A stretch of DNA of 64,000 bases from Dillenia suffruticosa (Eukaryota; Streptophyta; Magnoliopsida; Dilleniales; Dilleniaceae). The notes beneath the pieces are model-generated. The model had not been told where the DNA came from, did no database searches, and worked only from the letters and a program-made list of their open reading frames with translations. Of this stretch, positions 46,831-57,947 are shown piece after piece. The translations under genes were made by a program, and so were the position numbers. How positions within the stretch are numbered: position 1 is the first letter of the stretch; every line of letters starts with the position of its first letter. The DNA lies in NCBI GenBank assembly GCA_033439265.1, contig JAVTVX010000034.1:19234501-19298500 (forward strand), given 5' to 3'.

Positions 46831-49203
46831 ATGTTGACGACCCTCCCAAGGAGCTTCAAAGAGTCTTTGTTGGGATCTGGTATTCAACTAGTGAAAATGG
46901 CTCGGGATCTATTGTCGAACTCTGAGACTAAATTGAGCGAAAATGATGAATCAGAGGAGGTTATTAGGGAGGATGGCATCCCAAACATCCCGATTTCGAA
47001 TGAGGAGTTAAGGCGTATGAATGATAGATGGAAATCATCGGTTTTAGTAAAATTTTGGGGGCGAACTATGGGTTTTCATTTTCTTCAAAGTAAGATATTA
47101 GCTTTGTGGAAAGTTGAGAGTGATCTTGAGGTGGTTGATATAGGTGATGGTTTCTATCCAGTGAAATTGAGTTTAAAACTAGATCTTGTACGAGCTCTAA
47201 CCGAGGGACCATGGATCATACAAGGCCACTATCTAGTCACTATGTGATGGAGACCATGGTTTGATACCAGTGAACTGGCAATTCGATGAATGGTAGTTTA
47301 GATAAGATTTCCAAAGCTCTTACTTGCGTTCTTTGATGAAGAGCTTTTATTCCAAGTCGGGAAACAAGGCAGGCCTTTAAAAGTTGATTTTAACACAGTG
47401 TAAGGACTGATGGGTAAATATGCATGGACGTGTGTTGAGATTAAGTTGGCAAAACCGCTATTCCCTCGTGTTAGAATTCATAAATGGCTTCATGTAGTGG
47501 AGTATGAAGGTTTGCCTGCGATATGTTTTACCTGTGGGTAAGTGGGTCATGTGAAATCCAATGTAATATGACTATGTTGTCGGGAACGTGTGCTTCAATA
47601 GCTACATAACCCAATATCAAGATTGTAACACCCACCGGGGATGAAGGGACAGATGGAGGATCGATGGACAAATTCAATCCTTGGCTCCATGCAAAATGTA
47701 GACCTTGTCGGAACGGTGGCCAGTCGTTGAGAAATTTGTTGATGGTGAGGATTTTCGAGATAACAGATATGATTGTTTGGCAGAAATTATGGAATCGAAT
47801 GTAAATCAAGGAAACATGGATAAGGAAGGTGCTACAGTTGACTCCTGGTCAGTAGAAGATGAAAACAATCAGGGTTTGGTGCCTCGATTATGGGGACAGG
47901 TCGATTATAATCATGTTGGACGGGTTAGATGTTCAATAAGTATGGATGGGTCAGGGATCAATTGAAATGGGCCTTTGCCTAATCGGGTGGGTCCAGTGAA
48001 GGGACAGGCTGTCGTCCTCTCTCCATGGAAGAATTGAAGGATCAAGAAAGAACACTAAGATAAGTAAGGAGTCAAATCCTTCTCCCAAACTCATGGAAGG
48101 ACAAATGATAAACAATTAAAGGATCAGAGTAAGGGGTTTGGTGTTCGTAAGGGGATCCTCCGTGGTGGAGGTGCTCGAGTGTCAAGTTCTATGGAGGACT
48201 CCTTTGAGATGTGGGCACTAAGGAAGGGGAAGTGGGTTGAACAGACAACGACCTAGATTGATATGATGTAGATTGAGTTGAGAGGTCAGGAAGTTCTGGT
48301 ATAGAGCTTGAATAGAATTATCGACCCCCTTGACTACCGGATAATACAGAGATACCAGAAGCAAGTAGAAGAATGAGATTAAAGCCACAAGGATCTGGAT
48401 CGATAGAGTCTTTGGCTTGTTGGGATCCAATGGATGGCAATAGGAGAACTGCAGCTTAACTAGAATTTAAGGGAGTTATGGATCAGATGGTAGGGGTTAT
48501 TCCGATGGAGTTGAGACAAGAAGAAGAGGAAGTCAGGATGGCTCTGGACAACTACAGTTAAGTGATGTTGTGTGTTTGGTATTTCTATCCCTTTACCTTA
48601 ATGAATTATAAAATTATAGTATGGTACTGTAGAGGTGCTAGAAATGCTAGGCTTAGAAGAGCCTGTAAGGAAATGATAAAGAAATATAGACCGATGCTGT
48701 TTGCCTACTGGAAATGAGAGCTGACAATAAAAGCTTTCCAAACATTTTTAGGAGTTTGGGATGGAAAGGAGAATTTATTGTTCCTTCCGCTGGGTTTAAG
48801 AGTGGACTCTGGTTAGCATGGAACTGCAATTGTTTGAAACTCCAATTAGATGATTCATTCTTTTAACATTCGCTTACGTGCAACCACGCACGAAGGATAA
48901 GGAAGTTTTTTGGCAGGAAATGTCTGATCTCTTAACTAATATAAGCTTTCTCTGGTTCTATATGGTTGATTTCAATGACATTGTAAGTTTGGAGGAGACA
49001 AGCCATGTGAAGAGCTACAACTTGAAAGGTTTAAGAGATGGCGTAATAGCTACGGTCTCTATGATTCAAAAGCTCTAGACTCAAAATTTACTTGTACAAA
49101 AACTTGTCAAGGCAAAGTAATTCTCCAGTAGAGATTGGATAGACTTCTATCTAATCAAAATGCTAGAATCTTTTCTGCCGAAGGAAAATCTATAAATCAC
49201 AAT
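46831..49203 (+). mobile_element. L1-type LINE relic, truncated at the unit 2 breakpoint
   Basis: On the plus strand, 46831-47247 encodes a DUF4283-type ORF1 start (LVKFWGRTMGFHFLQSKILA, LTEGPWIIQGHYLV). It is followed in broken frame by the knuckle remnant CFTCG*VGHVKS (about 47525-47560). The endonuclease region begins near 48610 (IVWYCRGARNARLRRACKEM) and reaches VDFNDIVSLEETS near 48960-49000. No reverse transcriptase follows, because unit 2 sequence starts at 49204. It is a different, more decayed family member than the LINE at 31031-36900. Confidence 0.8.
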
Positions 49204-49524
49204 GCTAGGTTTAGATGTTTTATGTGAATGAGTTGAATAAATTATGCTATGCCTAGGGAAATTGTTTGATTAAGACAATTGATACTGATATTCTCTATAT
49301 CCATGCATGTTACATTGAGCTTATATATTTATCCAAATGTTTCTATATTTTGCTCATCTTGTAGAGGGTTTGTGGTGGAAGTGTTTGATATTATCCATAC
49401 TTGGTTTTTGTAGTTTCAAATATGATGGTTATGATATTAGGTTGTTGATTGTGTGCTTTGAATGATGCTCTACACCTTAGATTAGATAATTCATATTTGT
49501 AATTTAGTGGACCAGTTAGTCTAG

Positions 49525-49699
49525 TATAAACGGTCAGTTGGTCAGTAGATAGATCGCTAGGTCCTTTAATGAACAGAACAGAATACGTTGGGGAAGTCTT
49601 ACCCTCCAAAGGGAGACCACAATCAGATTGGATCAGATTAATCGAGATAAGGTTTTGAATATTGGATAGTGGACCTAATCTATAGATGACAAAAAAAAA
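49525..49699 (+). mobile_element. SINE shared by both units (unit 2 copy)
   Basis: Same site and length as 25638-25812. Flanks are gaccagttagtctag (49510-49524) and gactagttagattag (49700-49714). It ends in an A-run. Confidence 0.7.
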
Positions 49700-49714
49700 G
49701 ACTAGTTAGATTAG

Positions 49715-50938
49715 TAGTAATTCATTATAAATGCATGATTTATCATCAGAATGGATACACTATGACACTATGATTGGCACATAACATATGATGTAAAATC
49801 AATAATTGTACCCCCCGAATTCCCAAATAAAATAAGTCGATTCTATCTTAAATCAAAATGGTGAGTGTGATACATGTGCTGGATTCATGGTTCAGGCCCC
49901 TATTCCTTACGCACATCTACTAGGATAGGTTTGATTAGTTTAGTCCACGTTTCTTAATTGCTTGATTGCTTTTCTTAGTTGAATACACTCCAAACCCCTT
50001 TTTAAATCATTATGTGATAATAGAGACAACACCTGGATACTCGTCTAACTATGATTGACCTTGTATATTTGTGACTATGAGGTTTCAAATGATATCCGGT
50101 CCTTTTATGTATGGATAAGCTCAAAGAAGAGCTTTCTTCTACTGTAATTATGTTTTCCTTGTCTCTCTTCTCTAATTAATTGTTCTTAAGAGAACAGTCT
50201 AATAATTAGAATCATTTTCTCTAATCCTGTGATTTGAAATTCGAATTATTATGTAATTCCAAAAAAAAAAAGAAAAAAGTTGTAGATTTTTAATGTTATG
50301 GGGAGGTGCTCAATAAAGATAAAAGTTTATTAGTTTTCTAAAAAAAGTAAATGTATGAATTTAAAAACCTTTCGCTAGAATTTCAATGTATACCACCAAA
50401 ATTTTAAAAATGTCGCTAAAGGTATTTAAAATGCCGTTGCAATTCTAATAGGACGTTTATTTCCTGCAAATTATAATTTTTTGCCTCCATTCAGATATGC
50501 CGTTATAAAAATTTTAAAAATATCGTTGAAAGTATTTAAAATTCCGTCTCGTTTCTTTTCTTTTTCCTCCACCATTTTATTCCTTCCGTTATGTATTTCA
50601 AACAAAATGCTACCTCAATATAAATTTCTACCTTTATCCTAATTTATCTATTAGATTTAAAATTGAAATGATTTGAATCCAAGTCTTTGCATTTTTTATT
50701 TTTGATCCGAAAGAAAATTTTAAATATAAATTTTTTTAAAGTACATAAAAATCACTTATTTTCTAATTACTATAAAATCCTAGGTGAAAAAGAAAAATGT
50801 GATTTTTAGTATAATTTTATTTTAGTAAAAAAGAATAAAAAATAAGAATTATTATCATTTATGAATGTACCTATATTGAAGAGCAAAATGGACGCAAACT
50901 CCATACTATTTTGTAAAAAATTCACCATACCTTTACTT

Positions 50939-50978
<40 letters not shown>

Positions 50979-51219
50979 TTATTTATTTATTTATTTGTAT
51001 ACATGAATGTAGAATAGTAAATCAAAGGATCCAAAAATACACATATGTTAAATAAAATTTAAACTTCCATTATGGATATTTCTAAATAAAATAAAATGTA
51101 GAATAATAACAACAACTACTACCTAAACCTTAATCCTAATAATTGAAATCAGTTATTTGATAGACAAATATAGAGAAAATTAAAATTAAAAAAAAAACAA
51201 CAATAATTTTAATTTAATT
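49715..51219. other. Duplicated non-coding spacer (unit 2)
   Basis: Counterpart of 25828-27229. Includes an expanded (TA)n(TTTA)n microsatellite at about 50945-50998 that is not present in unit 1. No gene seen. Confidence 0.5.
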
Positions 51220-53560
51220 TGTACGAATTCTCCTATACCATTCATTTTTATCAAAAGCCATCATATCGTCTAAACCCTTAACTATCATATCTTTGTGGAT
51301 ACTTTGATCCAAGTTTTTAACAATTTTCTTCTATATTTTACTAAATTTTTTATATTTAAGTTTTCAGTTCTCCTTAGACGACATACATTTTATCCACAAT
51401 TGAATTAATTTTCAATTTATTACGAATATTTTTATTTTTAATTCTATTTCTTTTAATTTTGTCACATATCTAACTAAATATTTTCATTTCTATTACAATC
51501 ATTTTCTAATCTTATTGTTATTTAATAGTTCAACACTCAGTGTGCAGCTCTTGTTGTAGTTATATAGAACTTTCTCTTCAGATGCAGTGACATTGTGCCA
51601 TCGTAAAGAATTCTAGATATTTTTCTTAATTTCATTCAATGCGCTTGAATTATATAATTCACATCTCTATCTATATTACCATCATTTTGAATGATATAAC
51701 AAAAATATTTAAAGCGATCATTTTTTAATACATTTTTTCCTTCTAATTTAATAATTTTTTATCATTATGATTATTGTCACTAAATTTATATTTTATATAC
51801 TCAATTTTCGAGCTATTCAATTTAAATTTTCTAGATTTTAGTATAACTCTAATTTAACACTAATATTCTCTTTAATTTCATCAATTAACAATATATTATT
51901 TGTAAAAAGTATATATCATGATATTTCCTTTTAAATGTTTTTTTGTAATTTCATCTATCACTATTACAAAAATGATGAAATTTAATATCGAATCTTGATA
52001 GAGGTCAATATTAATAAAGAAGCTATCACTCAGATCTCCCAAAGTTCTTATATTGGTTACACCTATTTTATACATATTTCTAATAAAATTAATATATTTT
52101 AAAGAGATCGTTTTCTTCATCGACGCTTATTACAATACGTCTATAGAAATCCTATCATATACTTTTTCTAGGTTCATGAATCCATATGTAGATTTCGCTT
52201 TTGTACTCTATATGTTTCAATCAAATGTCTTAACAAGTAAATCTCTTCTGTTATGGATTTTCGTAATATAAATTCAAATTGATTTCGAGACACATTTATC
52301 TCAAATTTTAACATATGCTCTATCACTCTCTCTTATAGTTTCATGATATGATTAATAAGTTTGATTCATCTATAATTGAAACAATTTTGTATGTCATCTT
52401 TATTCTTATATAATGATATAAGTGTGCTCACCCTCCATATTTTGAACATTTTCTTAACTTACCAAATGTTGTTGAAAAGATTCGTTTACATTATTATACT
52501 AAATTCACTCAAATATTTTCACACTTTAATAGAAAGGCTATTAGATCTTACGATTTTATTATTTTTTATTTTCTTTAAAAACTCCTAATGAATTTTATAT
52601 TTAAAATCTCTATTAGCCTTTTTTTTATAAATATCTCGATTTTTCTTATATTTATTGTACTCTTAATATTAAAGAAATTATTAAAATAGTCTCTCAAACG
52701 CTTTTGTTTTGTTCTCGGTCCTCACAAGTATACTATTGGTTTCACTCTTCGTACACCTCACGCCATTTAGATTTTTTTCCCTTTCTCTCCCTTAATTGGT
52801 CAATTCTATAGATCCCTCCTTCTCCGTTTTAATTTTTAGCCTCTAGTCTCTAGTCTCTAGTCTCTTGAATAGTTTAATATATATCTTACTCTTTGATTCA
52901 TAGATAGTCTTTTTTACTTCTTTTTTTTTTTACACTTTTATATTTTTTATATATATCGTTATTATTATTACCCTTAAGATTTATATAATACTCTTGTTTG
53001 TTTCAGATAGCGGTTTATATTTATTTATTCTATCATCATGACCCTTTGCCTATTGGAGTCTGACCTTTAGATATACTAAGAACCTTCCTATCTATACTCT
53101 TAATATTACTAGATATGATTTGTATAAATTCATCTAAATTCTTTCTAAATTTTTTTTTACTAATTGCATCTATATATATTTGAAACGGATATACACTAAC
53201 TATATTGACTATGTGTTCTTCATCTACTAACTTGACAAATATAATTTTATTTTCTTTTTTTCTTATCTCTATCACATTCTCTGATAGATCTTTATGTATA
53301 ATTATTTCTACATTATTTTTTGTTTTATCTCTATCTATGTAAAACTTATGACCATAAAACTTTACTATTTTAAGTTTTTTTCCCGCTTACTTAGTTTTTT
53401 AAAAACACATAATATTAATCTTTCTTCTACTCATTATTTTTCATATCTCCCCTAACTCCCCTAACTTGATGGTTAAGGATTTTATATTCCAAGTAGTTAG
53501 GCGTATCCTATCTTCATGAACTATTTTACTTACCCGCACTTTAAGATCCCTTATTAACAC
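51220..53560 (-). mobile_element. RTE-clade LINE relic (unit 2 copy)
   Basis: On the minus strand, 53275-53036 resembles the endonuclease middle (IIFVKLVDEEHIVNIVSVYP). The stretch 52120-51896 resembles RT motifs (KKTISLKYINFIRNMYKIGV then LYQDSILNFIIF). It matches the unit 1 relic but lacks the SINE found there. It is inactive. Confidence 0.75.
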
Positions 53561-54459
53561 TATACCCAAGGTACGATATAACATGTCGCTGAAGGAGAAA
53601 TCTCTCAAAATTTTTTTATATTTATCTCTTATTTTTTTATTTTGACAAAAGATTTTACATTGACTATCGATCCATCATAACCCAAGTCCTTTACCCGAAT
53701 TTGAGACCTGCCATGGTGGAATTCTTCTAAATAATAATATATAAAACAGATTAAAAAATAAATAAATAAAAATAAATAAATAAATAGACAAATAAATAAA
53801 ATAATAGAGTAAAATGAAATAAAATAATATATATCTCTACATATATGATAACAATAAATAATAAATTTTTATATTACAATTATACAGTTATAAGTTTAAA
53901 ATATTTTAGATTTTATTAATTTTAAATTCATGATAATATACCTTATATTAATAATATTAGCAGAGAGGTCGAGGAATGTCCACCGGCGCCGAGGGAGAGC
54001 TACCAAGATCAGCAAGGAAAAGGAGAGAGTGGGGGAGAGAGAAGGAAAGAGAGTTAGAGAGTGGAGCCGAAAATAGTACGGGAGAGATTTCGGGTAACCA
54101 GCACAGGTGAGTCCTGGTCAGCAAGGAGAGAGGAGAGAGAGATGGAGTGAAGGCGCTGGAAACAGTAGGGGAGAGAAAAGTGTATACGGATCTAGGGTTT
54201 TGGGGGGGCAGATCTGGGTTTTCCGACTGGATTGAGGCTTTCGGTGGACAAATCTAGCCTTCTCTGGAGAGATTGAGACTTGTGACGGACAGATTTGGGT
54301 TGAGGGCCACAATCGGAGGTGGGGTATAGACGTAGAGAGAGAGGGGGGGGGGGGGAGAAACTACTAACCTGATCGAGCAGCGCAAGAGGGGTGCTCGAGC
54401 AATCGAGTGCTAGATATGGAAGTGAAGTGGGGAGGGAGCGAGATCGAGCGTTCTTCCAC
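53561..54459. other. Microsatellites and GC-rich patch (unit 2)
   Basis: Counterpart of 30271-31030 with (AAAT)n near 53757-53800 and a GC-richer block at 53960-54330. It continues into about 125 bp (54331-54450) where unit 1 instead has the LINE. Minus-strand open frames at 54118-54461 show no recognised domain. Confidence 0.5.
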
Positions 54460-54754
54460 ACGTGAAATTACCTCTATATACTTAATTACTATATACTTAA
54501 CTATATACTTAGTAAATTTTTAGATATTACTATTTACTTAATTATTTTAAATTTTCTTCATATTTTAGAGTTAATAGAATTAAATGATAATTAAAAAATA
54601 AAAATTAGAATGTGGGATGAAAACTGCCAACAGAGGTGCAAAAGCAATAGACCTTTAGAATGTGGGTGGAGGACTTTTTCAGCATAGTGCTTATAACATC
54701 ATTCGGGGGCTTTAGATCTTGGCATATATGATAGCAAGGAATGGAGGAGAATGT

Positions 54755-55047
54755 AGGCTGTAGCCATGCATCATATGTGGAATCTATCCCTCAGAGATAA
54801 TTCAAACGATAGAGTTTTTTCATTTTTATCCTCCCTTTCCCGATTCGAATACATTTTATTGCATCTCATTGTACAAAAAAAAAAATTATCCGTGAAATCT
54901 GATTGGGCCATCAGTAATTTACAAGATTTTGGTACAAAAGGTTAGGACTCCCAACAACCTTCTTTGTGTTTCTCAATGCTCATTAACATATAAGGAATTT
55001 GATAGAGCTGGCGAGTCAGCTCCCAACTTGGGCAATCATATGTAGTG

Positions 55048-55078
<31 letters not shown>

Positions 55079-55401
55079 GCTGTATCCATGCGTACTATTG
55101 CATCATCTGTGGAATCTATCTCTCAGAAACAACTTAAGTGATAGAGTTTTTTCACTTTCATCATCCCTTTCCCGATTTGAATACATTTTGTTGCATCTCA
55201 TTATACAAAAAAAAAATTATTTGTGGAATCTGATTGGGCCATCAGTAATTTACAAGATTTTGGTACAAAAGGTTAGGACTTCCAACAACCTTCTTTATGT
55301 TTCTCAATGTTTATTAACATATAAGGAATTTGATTGAGCTGGTGAGTCAGCTCCCAACTTGGGCAATCATATGTAGTGGAGAGAGAGAGAGAGAGAGAGA
55401 T
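54755..55401. repeat. Tandem duplication, ~324-bp unit, each ending in (GA)n
   Basis: Copies at about 54755-55078 and 55079-55401 each run from gtggaatctatc through gattgggccatcagtaattt and gagtcagctcccaacttggg to a (GA)n tract. Unit 1 has one corresponding tail with a single (GA)n tract at 37991-38018. Confidence 0.85.
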
Positions 55402-55440
55402 CACAAACCTATTCCACCATCAAATTGCATGCTTTTTTAT

Positions 55441-56056
55441 ACCAATGGACAGTTGACATAACGGGTAGGTCGCTACATCCCTTAATCAAAGTTACGAGTT
55501 CGGCTCGTAACCTAAGCAAGGAGTCGACTACGTTGGGAGACCTCTATTACGAATCCCACATCGGATCTCCAAGAAATCATAAAATATTATTTAAATCCAA
55601 TAAACTCTCTCACTTAACAGATCGATTTTTTGGGCTGAGTTTTTTTATTATTTTGAGTCCATTACTTGATTCGTGACAAATTGATATCAAAGTCTAACAT
55701 AAAAAAGGGTTACCTGGCGCTAGAGTGTGAGTCGTCCAAAATGAAAAAGGAGAGTTATCCAAAAAGGAAAATGGCTACCCATCAGAGTAAGAGTCATCCG
55801 TGGACGTCCGACTTCTCAAGGAGAGTATAATATTACGAATCACACATTGGATCCCCAAGAAATCATAAAATACTATTTAAATTCAATAAACTCTCTCACC
55901 CAATAGATTGATCTTTTGGACAAAGTTTTCTTAGTGGGTTTGAGTCCATTATTTGGGTCTATGACAATCTCTATCCTCTAAGAGGGATTTCAATCGAGTC
56001 GACCTGAATTAATCGGAACGAAACTCCAGACATGGGCACAACAAAAGAAAAATATG
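55441..56056 (+). mobile_element. SINE split by a nested TRIM, private to unit 2
   Basis: Left half 55441-55544 has an A-box-like cataacgggtaggtcgc and the block gactacgttgggagacc. Right half 55967-56056 continues with ctctatcctctaagaggg and ends A-rich. Removing the TRIM leaves about 190 bp, the length of the other SINEs. Flanks tcaaattgcatgctttttt (55420-) and tcaagttgcatacctttt (56057-) form a diverged target duplication. Unit 1 has the single empty site near 38041. Confidence 0.75.
55545..55966 (+). mobile_element. TRIM (terminal-repeat retrotransposon in miniature), 422 bp
   Basis: Two direct terminal repeats, 55545-55678 (134 bp) and 55831-55966 (136 bp), both start tattacgaatc and end tgaca. 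They are roughly 80% identical. A degenerate Met-tRNA primer site (aattgatatcaaagtc) follows the first, and a purine-rich caaggagagta precedes the second. The ~150-bp interior has no coding capacity. Flanks acctc and atctc fit a 5-bp target duplication with one change. Size and structure match the TRIM class. Confidence 0.78.
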
Positions 56057-57512
56057 TCAAGTTGCATACCTTTTGTATGTGGTGGTGAAGGTTTCGCAAA
56101 TTAAAGGGGTTTCTGGTAGGCGCATAAAGTAACGATATTTTAGCATTAGATGCTATAGCACCGTGAAAGAAATACCCTCACGACCAGCTCCGATGAAGAT
56201 TTTACTGTTTATTTTCTTTTCAGGAATCCAAAGCATGGATCTTGACTCTCAACTTTGGTTAAAATAAGCAACAATAAAACCAACCCACCCAGCAAAATCT
56301 GGGATCCTTTTGCCAAAAGTTGTATAGAAAGTCGACATAGTAAATAAGGGTATTAGATCTCCTTGACTAAGTCTCAATTTTAAAACTTGAAAATAAAAAA
56401 TACTATATTAAGAAAATTATCTCTTACAATAAATTCGACAAACGCTTAAATCAATTTAATCAAATTGTGATTTTGGATATCAATTGATATAACATCCAGA
56501 GTGATCTCCATTTACTTCCTAGTTGGTCATGATAGTTCCCTGCGGACCCTGCTGGTAATGAAGAACGGATAATTTAATCAAACCCCCTTCAACCATGAAA
56601 GAAGAATTTTGACAAAAAGTTGCTCAATTTTCCCGCAAGAAAAATGTCAAATAGCAACTCCAACATCCCTTATATCTTTTATGCCCAAAAATTTTTCAAA
56701 ATACTTACCCTAAATAACAATTCTAAAGAAAAGAAGTTCTAACTCAAATAAAAAAGAAAATCAAAACATAAAAGGAAAGAGCTACTTGTTGCCAATAAGA
56801 AAGTCATCAAGGTGTTTAGGTCTTTTGACGTTCCTCTTTGGCCTTTGCTCTTGTTGTTTCACAACTTCCTTTGCATCAAGCCTTGAATACTGTTTTTGGC
56901 ATTCCCAGCATCAACTAGGGTTTTAGTTTTAATTTAGAAAAAAATATATATATTGAATACATCGTGTGAATGTAGCCCACGCTGATGTGGCACTCGCTCT
57001 GGTCATCTCATGAGCGACCAAACAATTGGGGGTACAATGGAGCAAAATCACGTCATTAATTCTCTAATAAATAAACAAATTAAATCTTAATCCTGAGTTT
57101 TTAGATCGGTCATTTGAGACCGATGTTGACAAAATTTTTATGTTCGCTGCTTTCTACCATAACCCTCCTCCTTTACCCAAATTTGAGATTAATCGTGTGA
57201 AAACGATGTTTACATTTTGAGATGAAACAGAGGCCGAGTTATTGATCCATTTTGAGATCAATTCTCTCTATACGATTTGCATAAAGTCATTGATCCATGA
57301 TTTTCCACAAGAAAATTCACAGCTGCCAGCTAATCCATGGCAGCAAAAGCCAAGTAAAATCAATTAAAACAAAGTGTCTACTAATCAACAGAGTCTAGCT
57401 GAAGAAAAATCAATAAACAAACCCCATTTTCAGTCCCCAAGCCTTTGGCCCACATGGGAGCTCATGGTTTGCATTCATGGTGGCTTCCTCATGTAAACTA
57501 AAGCAAAGTATG

Positions 57513-57735
57513 CAAGCCTATCCTAAGAATTGATCACCAAAGAACCAAGCTTAGGTCCTATTGCTAAGGTTTCGAAAAGCATATTCCTTCTGCAGCATTT
57601 GAATGTATCTAGATCAACCAAATACAAGCCTATCCTAAGAATTGATCACCAAAGAACCAAGTTAGGTCCTATTGCCAAGGTTTCGAAAAGCATATTCCGT
57701 CTGCAGCATTGGAATGTATCTAGATCAACCAAATA
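57513..57735. repeat. 112-bp tandem duplication in unit 2
   Basis: Copies at 57513-57624 and 57625-57735, each beginning caagcctatcctaagaattg and ending gatcaaccaaata. Unit 1 has one copy (about 39473-39588). Confidence 0.9.
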
Positions 57736-57754
57736 CACTTAAAACCACATTAAC

Positions 57755-57947
57755 ACCAACGTTTGGTAGGTCTAGTGGGAAGAACACTAATACCCCATAT
57801 CAAAAATTGGGGTTCAAGTCTTGACAGTGACAAAAACAACGTTGGGAGAACTCCCTCTCGATTGGGATCCGACAGCAACTCGGTTGAAATTAGTCTTAGT
57901 AAAGGTCCGGATACTTGACAAAAGTCCAGGAGACCCAAAAAAAAAAT
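57755..57947 (+). mobile_element. SINE private to unit 2 with 9-bp target duplication
   Basis: Flanks cacattaac (57746-57754) and gacattaac (57948-57956). Unit 1 has gacattaac once (around 39592), the empty site. The A-box-like segment is tggtaggtctagtggg and the B-box-like one is ggggttcaagtc. The body is nearly the same family member as 29127-29318 and ends in a 10-A tail. Confidence 0.9.
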
